Below, piece after piece: positions 8,149 through 17,186 of a DNA stretch of 64,000 nt; the stretch's first letter is position 1; every line of letters begins with the position of its first letter. Made by a program: the position numbers and the translations under genes. The notes below the pieces were generated by a model. It did not search any database, was not told the DNA's origin, and was given only the letters and a program-made list of their open reading frames with translations. Origin of the DNA: Sphingomonas colocasiae (lineage in GTDB: Bacteria > Pseudomonadota > Alphaproteobacteria > Sphingomonadales > Sphingomonadaceae); contig NZ_JAINVV010000005.1 in assembly GCF_019880585.1 (NCBI RefSeq), positions 1 through 64,000 of the forward strand, in the 5' to 3' direction.

Positions 8149-8950
8149 GGCGCCGGCTCCGTTCGCCCGAGCGCGTGATTCGCACCACCTGCTGCCGACT
8201 GGCTCCCAGCCGGAGTTCGGCAGCGTCGAACAGCCGGTCCACCACGTAGAAGCGACCACGCATCCGATAGTTTATGAGTTCCGCCTCGCCGTTCGCGCCG
8301 AGCAGGAACAAGGGTGGAGCCTCGCCAACAGCGATCGACGCCGGAAACTCGATATAGGTCTGCCGCCCATCGTCGAACGCGCGCAACGGCCGCCAGGCCG
8401 GCCGATCACCGGTTATGACATAGCCGAATCCCAGTGCATCGATCGCCAGTGGCGGCTCGAGCGGCCGCACCGGCTCGAGATCGGTCGCGGCACGCTTGAC
8501 CGCGATCATCGCGTCCTGTGGGTAGGTCCAGGCGAGCGCCGTCATAGCGTGCCGCACGACGCTGGTCAGCCGCAGATGATAGACCCGCCGATCAGTCGTG
8601 ATGACCAGATTGGTCTCAAGGCCGACGCTGTACGGCTTCACCAGGATGTGCGTGCGCTTGCTTTCACCGGCGCCGCTGCTTGTGTCCCCGATGACCCAGC
8701 GCACCGTGTCACCGGCCGCAACCGCAATCAGGCTCTCGCCGGGCTGGAGCGCGATCTCGGTGATGAGTCCCGGCGCGACATAGGCCTGGTAGATCGCGCC
8801 TTCGGTCCAGGCATAGACCTGACGCGCGTTGATGAAATTGGAGGACGCCGGCTCGACCGTTGCCCGGCGCTCGGCGGCGATGACGCCGGCGGCCGGTCCC
8901 GGGGAACCGCCGCCAGCAAGCAGCGACAGGGCGAGGATATGCGGGATCAT
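8138..8950 (-). CDS. trbG: Conjugal transfer protein TrbG (VirB9-like)
   Basis: This is a 270-residue protein with a signal peptide (MIPHILALSLLAGG). The VirB9/CagX family blocks are present: YAWTEGAIYQAYVAPGLITEIALQ, GDTVRWVIGD and LVITTDRRVYHLRL in the N-terminal half, and the C-terminal domain with DALGFGYVITGD, PLRAFDDGRQTYIEFP and FYVVDRLFDAAELRLG. VirB9 forms the outer-membrane core ring with VirB10. The ATG at 8950 overlaps the trbF stop (ATGA). Confidence 0.95.
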   Translation of the reverse strand: MIPHILALSLLAGGGSPGPAAGVIAAERRATVEPASSNFINARQVYAWTEGAIYQAYVAPGLITEIALQPGESLIAVAAGDTVRWVIGDTSSGAGESKRTHILVKPYSVGLETNLVITTDRRVYHLRLTSVVRHAMTALAWTYPQDAMIAVKRAATDLEPVRPLEPPLAIDALGFGYVITGDRPAWRPLRAFDDGRQTYIEFPASIAVGEAPPLFLLGANGEAELINYRMRGRFYVVDRLFDAAELRLGASRQQVVRITRSGERSRRHGR

Positions 8951-9738
8951 TGGTTTGTCTCCTGCGGTGAAGCCGGGTTTCCGAGGCCGGTATCGAGCTG
9001 CGGACCGGATGGCTGGGGGGCAGGTCGTGCAGCCTGGGACGACACCGGCGCGGGCACCTCGAGCTCGCGACTCCAGTCGATCGCATCGACATAGATGCCG
9101 AGCGGGTTCCTTCGCAGCGTGTCCGCGTCGCTGGGCGGCGTCTCGACGAGCGTCAGGATCGCGGTCCAGCGGCTGGTGCCGGTCTGGCTTCCTCTCTCGT
9201 AAGCGGTCTCGCTCCATTTGACCTGAAAGCTCTTGTCCGACGCACGCACCACGCTGGTCACCTGGACCGAGACGGTGCGCTCGCCGATGCGCGCGAGCGC
9301 GCCCGAACCCCGGGCATGGGCGCTCAGGAACTGCGCGCCGCGTCGCGTCGCGAAATCATAGGCCTCGAGCCAACACTTGCGGGTGAGGACCGGATCGAGC
9401 GAAACCCCGCGAACATTGCCGATGAATCGCGAAAGCGCCCATGCGATCTGCGGATCGGTGGGGCGATAGGCGATATCGGCCGGACCGACCGCCCGCGCCT
9501 CGCCAAGCATATCGACCTCCACCACATAAGGCACGATGCGGCTCTGCAGCGATTGCCAGGTGATCGCCCCCGACAGACCGCCGCTCAGCAACAGCGAACC
9601 GAACGCCATCAATCGCCAGTTGCGCGCCTGGACCCGCGCGGATCCGATGCGCTCATCCCAGAGTTGGCCCGCCCGCTGGAAGGGCGTCTCCGGCTCGGGC
9701 GTGCGACCATAGCGCTGCACGGCGCGTCTGAACTTCAT
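8947..9738 (-). CDS. trbF: Conjugal transfer protein TrbF (VirB8-like)
   Basis: This is a 263-residue protein with one membrane helix at about residues 42-60 (AFGSLLLSGGLSGAITW) followed by IVPYVVEVDMLGEA, the standard TrbF/VirB8 signature. The periplasmic domain contains DPQIAWALSRFIGNVRGVSLDP and KWSETAYERG. VirB8 proteins sit in the inner membrane and nucleate assembly of the channel. The C-terminal tail after LGIYVDAIDWSREL is Pro/Ala-rich and likely disordered. Confidence 0.95.
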   Translation of the reverse strand: MKFRRAVQRYGRTPEPETPFQRAGQLWDERIGSARVQARNWRLMAFGSLLLSGGLSGAITWQSLQSRIVPYVVEVDMLGEARAVGPADIAYRPTDPQIAWALSRFIGNVRGVSLDPVLTRKCWLEAYDFATRRGAQFLSAHARGSGALARIGERTVSVQVTSVVRASDKSFQVKWSETAYERGSQTGTSRWTAILTLVETPPSDADTLRRNPLGIYVDAIDWSRELEVPAPVSSQAARPAPQPSGPQLDTGLGNPASPQETNQ

Positions 9739-9741
9739 GGA

Positions 9742-11034
9742 TCAGTCCCTTTCCTTGATGTCGGGTGTCGCGGCTGCGCCGCCGCGGTCACCCTGGCTGA
9801 CGGCATGGACGGCGAGTTGCCGGCGATGCCGCGAGGTCTGCTGGGCATGGAGCGCCTGTGCCCAGGCGGGAGCGGATTCGCCGGTCGCGGAAGGCGATGC
9901 CGGCGCCTTGTCGTTCAGCGCATTCCACGCGGCCTTGCGGCCGCTCTCGGCCGCCTCACTGACACCGAGAGCGCCTGAAACACGGGATCTTGCGGCATTG
10001 CCCGCCGCACGGGCGACCCCGCCGAGACCCGCGCCGACCGTAGGCGAGCCGCCGGTTTCCTTGCCGAGCGCGTAAGCGGTCGATGCGGCCGACCCCATGG
10101 CTGTTCCGGCGCGCACCGCGCCCATCGCACCGCCGGCCAGCATGCGGGCGCCGCCGGCGGCGGCTCCGCCCGCCACCATCGTGAAACCTGCGGCGCCGAG
10201 TGTCGTGCCGAGCGCGGCGCCCGCGCCCAGCTGCGGGGCGCCCGCCGCGAGGCCGCTCGCGACCGATGGCGCGAAGATGCCGAGGCCGAACAAGGCGAGG
10301 CTGGCGAGCACAAGGCTCATAGCCTGGCCGATATCGGGCTCCTGCCCGTTCAATGCGGCCGTGAAGTCGGCGAAGAAGCCCGAACCGATGCCGACGATGA
10401 CGCCGAGCACCATGACCTTGATGCCCGAACTCACGACATGGCCGAGCACGCGCTCGGCGAGGAAGCTGGTGCGGTTCCACAAGGCAAAGGGCACGAGAAT
10501 GAAACCGGCGAGGCTCACCAGCTTGAACTCGATGATGCAGACGAACATCTGCACGGCGAGAACGAAGAAGGCGATGATGATGATCGCCCAGGCGAACAGC
10601 AGCACGACGATGGTCAGGAAATTGTCGAAGAAGGTCGTGAACCCGACCATTTCGCTCGCCTGGTCGAGCAAGGGCCACGCCGCCTCGAACCCGGTACCCG
10701 CGAGCCGTCCGGGCTTCAGCAGGTCGTCGGCCGAGAGCGCACCGCCGCCCGCGGTCAGGCCAGCCTGCGCGAAGGAACGGAAGATGATTTCGGAAAGCGT
10801 CGAGAAACTGTTGAGGATGAGCGCGAATACCCCGACATAAAGGATCTTGCGCAGAAAGCGGCCGATGACATTGTCCTCGCCGCCCAGCGCCCAGAACAGG
10901 CCGGCCAGCGTGATGTCGATGCCGATCAGGATACTCGTCAGGAAGCCGACATCTGGGCCCAGAAGCCCGAAGCCCGCATCGATATAGGCGATGAACGCCT
11001 GGCAGAAGCGGTCGATGACGTTGAGATCGTTCAT
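9742..11034 (-). CDS. trbL: Conjugal transfer protein TrbL (VirB6-like), polytopic
   Basis: This is a 430-residue inner-membrane protein with at least six hydrophobic segments between residues 15 and 255, then a Gly/Ala-rich region and a hydrophilic tail. The start MNDLNVIDRFCQAFIAYIDAGFGLLGPDV and the segment VLILNSF/STLSEIIFRSF are typical of TrbL. VirB6/TrbL proteins form part of the inner-membrane translocation channel. The gene lies 3 bases upstream of trbF in the operon. Confidence 0.93.
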   Translation of the reverse strand: MNDLNVIDRFCQAFIAYIDAGFGLLGPDVGFLTSILIGIDITLAGLFWALGGEDNVIGRFLRKILYVGVFALILNSFSTLSEIIFRSFAQAGLTAGGGALSADDLLKPGRLAGTGFEAAWPLLDQASEMVGFTTFFDNFLTIVVLLFAWAIIIIAFFVLAVQMFVCIIEFKLVSLAGFILVPFALWNRTSFLAERVLGHVVSSGIKVMVLGVIVGIGSGFFADFTAALNGQEPDIGQAMSLVLASLALFGLGIFAPSVASGLAAGAPQLGAGAALGTTLGAAGFTMVAGGAAAGGARMLAGGAMGAVRAGTAMGSAASTAYALGKETGGSPTVGAGLGGVARAAGNAARSRVSGALGVSEAAESGRKAAWNALNDKAPASPSATGESAPAWAQALHAQQTSRHRRQLAVHAVSQGDRGGAAATPDIKERD

Positions 11035-11144
11035 GCTGGCGTCCGCTCTCGATGAAATGGTGCCGCGGGGTCTCGGAGGGGAGTGCGCCGAAACCCCGCG
11101 GGCTACGGCCGCGGCATAGGGGGCGAGAGCCGCGACCGGTCTCG

Positions 11145-11909
11145 TCAGCGCTCTGGCGTGTAGGCCTTGCGATTGCCGAGGAAGCGCTTGGTCGCGGCGC
11201 GCGCCTCTTCGGACTGGGTCAGCCGGCGCTGCTGCTCGACGGCCTCGCTGCGGAACTGCGCGGCCATCATCTGCTGGAGCTGGAACTGCTGCTTGGCGGT
11301 CAATGCCAGGAGCTGGTTGGTCGCCTGTTGCGCCTGAAGGGAGCCCTCGGCCCCTTGGCTCTTCGCGATGATCTCGGCGAGCGCGGATGCGTCCTCATGG
11401 ACATTCTCGACCACCTGGCTCTGCACGGTCATGGTCTTCCGGAAGGCTTCCGTACTCGCATCGAGCCGCGCCCGCGCGGCCTGGACACGCTGGTCACTGT
11501 TCAGAGCCTGCTCGAAGGCACGCGGGAAGAGGCTGCCAAGCCTGTCGTCGAGCTGATCGACGCGGAAGTCGATCCCGCGCGCCTGCCCCATCAGCTTGTC
11601 GATCTCGCCCAAGGTGCGGCGAAGCGCATCGAGCTGCGGAAAATCGATCTTCGCGAGATGCTTGCCCATGTTTATCAGCATCGAAGCCTCGTTCTGAAGC
11701 TGCTGGATCTGCTGATTGACCTGCTGGAGCGTGCGCGCCGCGGTCAGGATATTCTGCGCATAGTTGGTCGGATCGAAGACGGCCAGCTGGGCCTGAGCGG
11801 GCGTGGGCGGCGGAAGGACAATCATTGCAAGCGAGGCGATGACACCCGTTCCGAGAAAGGCGGCGATCAGGACGCTGCGCGGCCGGCGCGGCATGGGTCG
11901 AGGAAGCAT
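11145..11909 (-). CDS. trbJ: Conjugal transfer protein TrbJ (VirB5-like)
   Basis: This is a 254-residue secreted protein with a signal peptide ending PAQAQ (about residue 41), followed by LAVFDPTNYAQNILTAARTLQQVNQQIQQLQNEA in two pieces typical of TrbJ. The remainder is strongly helical and Gln-rich (KQQFQLQQMMAAQ). VirB5-type proteins are minor pilus components needed for contact with recipients. An open frame extends upstream, but the ATG at 11909 starts the signal peptide. No small TrbK-like lipoprotein gene was found in the 110-base gap to trbL. Confidence 0.9.
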   Translation of the reverse strand: MLPRPMPRRPRSVLIAAFLGTGVIASLAMIVLPPPTPAQAQLAVFDPTNYAQNILTAARTLQQVNQQIQQLQNEASMLINMGKHLAKIDFPQLDALRRTLGEIDKLMGQARGIDFRVDQLDDRLGSLFPRAFEQALNSDQRVQAARARLDASTEAFRKTMTVQSQVVENVHEDASALAEIIAKSQGAEGSLQAQQATNQLLALTAKQQFQLQQMMAAQFRSEAVEQQRRLTQSEEARAATKRFLGNRKAYTPER

Positions 11910-12124
11910 CTGGAGGATTCCCTGCTGGTTGGAAGCCGGCACAGGATCGCCATTCTGACGAAAGGCGGCAGTCCATCCCGAGTGCCGTCGGGTGCATTTA
12001 CGGGGCACACAGGCACCCGAGGGGGGAGACGTCCGGGAGACGTCCACGCGCCGCCTTTGACGGCTGGCCAGATGGCAATAGCGGCGGCGACGGCGACGGT
12101 CGTGGCGGGGGCGCGACAGCTTTC

Positions 12125-12682
12125 CTATTTCCCGGGCCGAGCCGTGTCCGGTGGCGCATCAGCGCTCAACACGAGCTTGCATATTGTGCGGGCGAGCGTG
12201 AGATGATGCTCGATCGAGCGCAAGCTCAAACCCAGTTCGTCGGCAGCGTCGCGATTGAGCATGCCATGGGCGCGCGTGAGCATGAGCACCTCATGGGTGC
12301 GGCTGGAACGCGCCTTGAGCGCTCGTTCGATCGCAAGCACGTCCTGCGCCGCGATGAATGCGGGTTCCGGTCCATCATCGACGCGCCCCTCCTGAATCTG
12401 GAGAATCTCCAGGCGGCGCGTCGCAACCTTGCGGCGATCGACCGCGAGATTGATCGCCATGCGGATGAGGAAGGCCCTGGCGTCACCGCGATCGTCGAAC
12501 CGGTTGGTGACCATGGCCCATTTGAGATAAAGGTCCTGGAGAACGTCCGGGGTCCATTCACCTAAAGTCCCGAGCCGCCTCCGGATCACCCCGTGCAGCA
12601 TGGCGCTGCTCGCCAGGAAGACCGACAATCGATCCGCCTCGCTGGCGACCGGCTTCGGTTCATCCGAACGGGTCCGCTCCAC
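12125..12682 (-). CDS. ECF-type RNA polymerase sigma factor inside the trb operon
   Basis: This is a 185-residue protein. The GTG at 12682 was chosen because AAGGAG lies 7 bases upstream, and longer frames enter trbE. A region 2-like segment (DVLQDLYLKWAMV, then AFLIRMAINLAVDRRK) precedes a region 4-like helix-turn-helix (HGMLNRDAADELGLSLRSIEHHLTLAR). No anti-sigma gene is adjacent. It sits between trbE and trbJ in the same orientation, so it is probably co-transcribed with the transfer genes and may act on them or on cargo. A gene of this type is not part of the standard trb set. Confidence 0.8.
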   Translation of the reverse strand: MERTRSDEPKPVASEADRLSVFLASSAMLHGVIRRRLGTLGEWTPDVLQDLYLKWAMVTNRFDDRGDARAFLIRMAINLAVDRRKVATRRLEILQIQEGRVDDGPEPAFIAAQDVLAIERALKARSSRTHEVLMLTRAHGMLNRDAADELGLSLRSIEHHLTLARTICKLVLSADAPPDTARPGK

Positions 12683-12780
12683 GCTGAAGCTCCTTCGACG
12701 TTGCCGCTCGGGAGCCGGAACTCCCACGACCACAACGACGGGCGGTCGGAATCCCGCATCCGGTCGCGCGTCGCGCCGGC

Positions 12781-15204
12781 TCAGCCGCGACGATCGGTCA
12801 TGAGATCCGCGGCCCAATCCAGGCCCGATGCGCGGAGAAAATGCTCCGCGAACCGCTCGGCGCCGTGCTCGGCGAGCAACGCGTCGATCAGCGCCTGGCT
12901 TGCCGGATCCGAGGCCCCGCACAGCGCTAGCGCGACCGGCCCCAGGCCGAGCTCGAACAGGCGATTGCCCCGCGCGGACTGGAGATAATAATGTTTCTTG
13001 GGTGTCGCCCGGCTGATCAGTTCGATCTGCCGCTCGTTCAGCCCGAACCGGACATAGGCGTCCTTCCCCTGCGGCTCGATCGCGCGGTCATTGGGCAGGA
13101 GGATGCGCTGGGGGCAGCTCTCGATGATCGCCGGCGCGATCGGCGACGACGAGATATCGGCGAGGCTCTGGGTCGCGAACAGCACCGCGACATTGCGCTT
13201 CCTCAATGTCTTCAGCCATTCGCGGATCCGGGCCGCGAACAACGGATGGTCGAGGAAGATCCAGGCCTCGTCGAGGATGAGGAGCGTCGGGCGCCCGTCG
13301 AACCGCTCCTCGAGCCGATGGAACAGATAGGTGAGCACCGGCGCGACCACGCCCGCCTGTCCCATCAGCCCCTCGGTCTCGAAACACTGGACATCGGCGA
13401 AGGCCGGCGACGGTTCGGCGGCATCGAGCAGCCGGCCATAGGGGCCTTCGATCGTGTAGGGACCGAGCGCGGAGCGCAGCGCGTTGGACTGGAGCAGCAT
13501 CACCAGTCCGGTGATGGTCCGCTCATCGGGCGGCGCGGAGGCGAGGCTTCCCAGCGCCGACCAGAGCTGGTCCTTGATGTCGGGCGTCACCAGGATCCTT
13601 TCATGCGCGAGCAGCGCGCCGATCCATTCCGCGGCCCAGGCCCGCTCAGCGTCGTCGTCGATCCGCCGCAGGGGCTGGAAGGCCAGCGTTTCCCCATTGT
13701 CGGCGCCAAGCCCCAGCGCATGATGCGCGCCACCCATCGCCAGCACCGCCGCCCGCGCCGAGAAGCCCTTGTCGAAGATGAACAGCCGGGCGTCCCGATA
13801 GCGCCTGAACTGCAGGGCGATCAGCGCGAGAAGCACCGACTTGCCGGCGCCCGTGGGGCCCACGACCAGCATATGACCGACATCGCCGACATGCGTCGAC
13901 AGGCGGAACGGCGTCGAACCCGACGTATCGGCATGGAGGAGCGGCGAGGCGTCGAGATGTGCGTTGCGCTCCGGCCCCGCCCAGACGCTCGAAAGCGGCA
14001 TGAGATGGGCAAGGTTGAGCGTGTGGACGAGCGGCTGGCGGACATTGGCGTAGACCTGACCGGCAAGCGACGAGAGCCAGGCCTCGACGGCGTTCACCCG
14101 CTCACGAATCGCCGTGAACCCGAGCCCGTTTACGATCCGCTCGACCGCGCGGACCTTCTCCTCGACGCGGGCATGATCGATATCGGCGACGGTGACGGTC
14201 ATGGTCAGATAGCCGAACGCGACATGGTCGCCGCCCAGCGCCTGGAGCGCCTGATCGGCATCGGCGACCTTGTTGTCGGCATCGCTGTCGAGGAGCTGGG
14301 TAGGCTGGTTGTAGAGCACCTCGCGCAGCATCGCGGTGATCGAACGGCGCTTGTTGAACCATTGGCGACGCAGGCTGGTGAGCGCCCTGGTCGCGTCGGT
14401 CTTGTCGAGCGCGATGAAGCGCACGACCCAGCGATAGCCGAAATCCTGGTGATTGAGGGCGTCTAGCAGCCCCGGCCGGCTCATGTTCGGAAAACCCGGC
14501 ACCGTGAGCGTGCGGACATGAAGCGCACCGAGGCGCGGCTCCAGCCCGCCGGTGAATGGCGTGTCCGCGAGAAGACCATCAAGATACATCGGCGTTTCGG
14601 GCAGGATGACGTCATGCCGCCGGTCCGAGATCATGTCGTGGAGATAGGTCAGCGTCTCGGTGCTCGAGAGCGCGCGCACCTCGGGCATGAAGCCGCCGAG
14701 CAGATCGAGCGCGCGATCGGTTTCCGAGACGAAGGACGCAAGGGCGCCGCGCCAGTCCCGCCCCTGCCCGTCCCCGTCACGCTCGACAAGCGAACGGCCG
14801 GCCGCATCCTGGCTGTCGGCGGGCGGCAGCCAGACGAGCGTCAGGTAATAGCGGCTCTCATAATGCCCGCCCTTCGCCATGAAGGCCGCGCGACGCTCCT
14901 CATCGACCAGCCAGCTGGCCGCGTCGGGGAAACCGTCGTTCGGATAGACCGCAGCCTCGTGCCGGCAAGCCTCGATGAACAGCGCCCAGCCGGTGCCGAA
15001 GCGCCTGAGCACATTGTTGGCCCGCGCGGCGACCGACACCAGTTCGGCTTCGGTCGCGGATTCGAGATCAGGACCCCTGAAGAGGAGCGTCCGCTGGAAG
15101 CCGCCATCCTTGTTGAGGACGACGCCCGGCGCGACCAGCGCCGCCCATGGCAGGTGATCGGCGAGCCGGTCGGCGCGGCCGCGATATTCGCTCAGGCTCA
15201 GCAT
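12781..15204 (-). CDS. trbE: Conjugal transfer ATPase TrbE (VirB4-like)
   Basis: This is an 807-residue protein, the usual VirB4 size. The start MLSLSEYRGRADRLADHLPWAAL is typical for TrbE; the ATG at 15204 overlaps trbD by 7 bases. The Walker A motif GPTGAGKS has its Lys at residue 455, and the Walker B block LLILDEAWIFLDHPLF lies about residue 650, followed by ATQSLADI. VirB4 ATPases power pilus biogenesis and substrate transfer from the cytoplasmic face. Confidence 0.97.
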   Translation of the reverse strand: MLSLSEYRGRADRLADHLPWAALVAPGVVLNKDGGFQRTLLFRGPDLESATEAELVSVAARANNVLRRFGTGWALFIEACRHEAAVYPNDGFPDAASWLVDEERRAAFMAKGGHYESRYYLTLVWLPPADSQDAAGRSLVERDGDGQGRDWRGALASFVSETDRALDLLGGFMPEVRALSSTETLTYLHDMISDRRHDVILPETPMYLDGLLADTPFTGGLEPRLGALHVRTLTVPGFPNMSRPGLLDALNHQDFGYRWVVRFIALDKTDATRALTSLRRQWFNKRRSITAMLREVLYNQPTQLLDSDADNKVADADQALQALGGDHVAFGYLTMTVTVADIDHARVEEKVRAVERIVNGLGFTAIRERVNAVEAWLSSLAGQVYANVRQPLVHTLNLAHLMPLSSVWAGPERNAHLDASPLLHADTSGSTPFRLSTHVGDVGHMLVVGPTGAGKSVLLALIALQFRRYRDARLFIFDKGFSARAAVLAMGGAHHALGLGADNGETLAFQPLRRIDDDAERAWAAEWIGALLAHERILVTPDIKDQLWSALGSLASAPPDERTITGLVMLLQSNALRSALGPYTIEGPYGRLLDAAEPSPAFADVQCFETEGLMGQAGVVAPVLTYLFHRLEERFDGRPTLLILDEAWIFLDHPLFAARIREWLKTLRKRNVAVLFATQSLADISSSPIAPAIIESCPQRILLPNDRAIEPQGKDAYVRFGLNERQIELISRATPKKHYYLQSARGNRLFELGLGPVALALCGASDPASQALIDALLAEHGAERFAEHFLRASGLDWAADLMTDRRG

Positions 15205-15470
15205 GCCAGATGGCTCCTCTGCCGGAGATGGCGGAGCAGGACCGTCGCGAACTCCGGATCCCGCCGCGCCGCGACGACGCACAGGCTGTGGCCGGCCGCC
15301 CAGATCAGCAGCCCGGCGAGCCATTGCTGGAGCCCGAGGCCGACCGAAGCCGCCAGCGTGCCGTTCAGGATCGCGATCCCGCGCGGGACGCCGCCAAGGA
15401 GGATCGGCGTCCCGAGGCTCGCATGGATCGGCACCTCGAAGCCTTCGATGTGCGGGCCGCTCCAGCTCAT
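15198..15470 (-). CDS. trbD: Conjugal transfer protein TrbD (VirB3-like)
   Basis: This is a 90-residue protein starting MSWSGPHIEGFEVPIHASL and continuing PILLGGVPRGIAILNGTLAA, the standard VirB3/TrbD N-terminus. One or two membrane helices span residues 30-65. It overlaps both trbC (ATGA) and trbE. VirB3 works as an inner-membrane partner of VirB4. Confidence 0.93.
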   Translation of the reverse strand: MSWSGPHIEGFEVPIHASLGTPILLGGVPRGIAILNGTLAASVGLGLQQWLAGLLIWAAGHSLCVVAARRDPEFATVLLRHLRQRSHLAC

Positions 15471-15796
15471 GCGACGAGCGCCCCGCCGCCGAAGCTGAAG
15501 AAGCTCAGGAAGAAACTGGAGGCGGCGAACGCGATCGACAGGCCGAACACGATCTGGATCAGCCGCCTGAACCCGCCGGCGGTCTCGCCAAAGGCCAGCG
15601 TCAGCCCGGTCACGATGATGATGATGACCGCGACGATCTTGGCGACGGGCCCCTGCACCGATTCGAGGACCTGCTGCAGCGGCTCCTCCCAGGGCATGCC
15701 CGAGCCGGCGGCGTGCGCGGTGGTGACGATCGCGAGCGCGCAGGCCGCCATCAACGGCGCGCGAAACAGGCTGTGACGGGTGATGAAGGTCGGCAT
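15467..15796 (-). CDS. trbC: Conjugal transfer pilin TrbC (VirB2-like)
   Basis: This is a 109-residue protein with a long signal peptide (cleavage around THAAG, residue 30) and two hydrophobic helices (VAKIVAVIIIIVTGLTLAFG and RLIQIVFGLSIAFAASSFF). That is the VirB2/TrbC major pilin architecture. In RP4 the homologue is cyclised by a TraF peptidase, and a TraF-like gene is present further along this element. Confidence 0.93.
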   Translation of the reverse strand: MPTFITRHSLFRAPLMAACALAIVTTAHAAGSGMPWEEPLQQVLESVQGPVAKIVAVIIIIVTGLTLAFGETAGGFRRLIQIVFGLSIAFAASSFFLSFFSFGGGALVA

Positions 15797-15799
15797 GGA

Positions 15800-16789
15800 T
15801 CAGGCTCCTTGGATATCTGCGGGGTTGAGAAGGTCGACGAGGGAGTAATCGTCGGTGTCCGGGTCGATCCCGGCCACACGCGCGATGGCGGAGACCCGGC
15901 GCTGGAGGCCGCGGCCGGATATGAAGACGATGATGTCGATCGCCTCGGCGATGAGGCGCCTCGGCACCGTGACCACCGCCTCCTGGACCAGCTGCTCGAT
16001 CCGGTAGAGCGCCGAACGCGCCGAGTTCGCATGGACGGTCGCGATGCCGCCGGGATGCCCCGTATTCCAGGCCTTGAGCATGTCGAGGGCTTCGGGGCCG
16101 CGCACCTCGCCCACGATGATGCGATCGGGGCGCAGCCGGAGCGTCGAGCGGACAAGCTCGCTCATCCCGACGATGCCGGGACGGGTGCGCAGCGCGACAG
16201 TGTCGGCCGCCGGGCTCTGGAGTTCGCGGGTGTCCTCGATCAGGATCACGCGCTCGTCGTCCGACGCCATCTCGGCGAGGAGTGCATTGGCCAATGTGGT
16301 CTTGCCCGAGCTGGTTCCGCCGGCGACCAGGATATTGGCGCGTTCGCGCACGGCGGCGCGCAATCGCGCCGCCGCGCCGGCCGCCATGATGCCGTCGGCG
16401 ACATAGTCGGCGAGCCCGTGGACCCTGGTGGCGGGTTTGCGGATCGCGAAACAGGGGCCGGGCGCGACCGGCGGCAGCAAGCCCTCGAACCGTTCGCCCG
16501 CCCGGCCCTCGGCATGGGGCGGCAGTTCGGCCGAGACGATCGGCGCGTCGCCATGGACCTCGGCGCGGGCATGGCTCGCGACCAGGCGGATGATCCGCTC
16601 GACCTGCGCCGCATCGATGCGGATGCCGGTTTCGAGACGTCCCTTGCCGAGCCGGTCGACCCGCAGCACGCCGTCGGGATTCACCATCACCTCGACGACC
16701 AGCGGATCGGCGAGCGCCGCCGCGATATCGGCGCCGAACGCGGTGCGCAGCATCATCCGCCGCCGGTCGCTCGCAAGCGCGCCGGTCAT
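15800..16789 (-). CDS. trbB: Conjugal transfer ATPase TrbB (VirB11-like)
   Basis: This is a 329-residue protein of the P-type secretion ATPase family. Walker A GGTSSGKTT is at residues 157-165. The Asp box ILIEDTRELQ, the Walker B region RPDRIIVGEVRGPEALDML and the His box GHPGGIATVHANSA follow in order. VirB11 hexamers switch the secretion system between pilus assembly and DNA transfer. The start overlaps the CopG-like gene stop (ATGA). Confidence 0.97.
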   Translation of the reverse strand: MTGALASDRRRMMLRTAFGADIAAALADPLVVEVMVNPDGVLRVDRLGKGRLETGIRIDAAQVERIIRLVASHARAEVHGDAPIVSAELPPHAEGRAGERFEGLLPPVAPGPCFAIRKPATRVHGLADYVADGIMAAGAAARLRAAVRERANILVAGGTSSGKTTLANALLAEMASDDERVILIEDTRELQSPAADTVALRTRPGIVGMSELVRSTLRLRPDRIIVGEVRGPEALDMLKAWNTGHPGGIATVHANSARSALYRIEQLVQEAVVTVPRRLIAEAIDIIVFISGRGLQRRVSAIARVAGIDPDTDDYSLVDLLNPADIQGA

Positions 16790-17184
16790 CCCGCTTCTCC
16801 CGGCTCGAGGCTTCGCTGGCCGGCGGAGACCTGCCGCGCGACCTGGAGGAGAAAGGCCTCGAAGCGTTTGGCGGCGACGGCGCGACCGGCATGATCGTCG
16901 GGCGCGAGCGGCGGATTGATCGCGAGCTCGTAACGGATGAAGAGCGCCAGGGTCTCGAGCTGGATGTGGCTGTCGCGCGCGAGGCGATCAAGCAGTTCGA
17001 TCATGCGGTCGAGCCTCAGGCCGAAGCGGTCGTCGAGCTCGGAGCGGCCGCGGCGGTCGAGCCAGGCCGAGACCGCCTCGGCGAGCAGCGCCGACTTGCT
17101 GACGCCCGGCCGCGACGCGAGCGCCTCCAGCCGGTCGCTGGTCGCCCTGGGCAGGAAGAGCTGGTGGCGAACCTTGCCCGCCAT
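16786..17184 (-). CDS. CopG-like ribbon-helix-helix protein
   Basis: This is a 132-residue protein. Residues 5-45 (RHQLFLPRATSDRLEALASRPGVSKSALLAEAVSAWL) form a beta-strand plus two helices, the ribbon-helix-helix fold of CopG/Arc regulators. The remainder is helical. It is found between traG and trbB in Trb-type elements, where it may regulate the transfer operon or assist the coupling protein. The spacing is 2 bases from traG. Confidence 0.8.
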   Translation of the reverse strand: MAGKVRHQLFLPRATSDRLEALASRPGVSKSALLAEAVSAWLDRRGRSELDDRFGLRLDRMIELLDRLARDSHIQLETLALFIRYELAINPPLAPDDHAGRAVAAKRFEAFLLQVARQVSAGQRSLEPGEAG

Positions 17185-17186
17185 CG

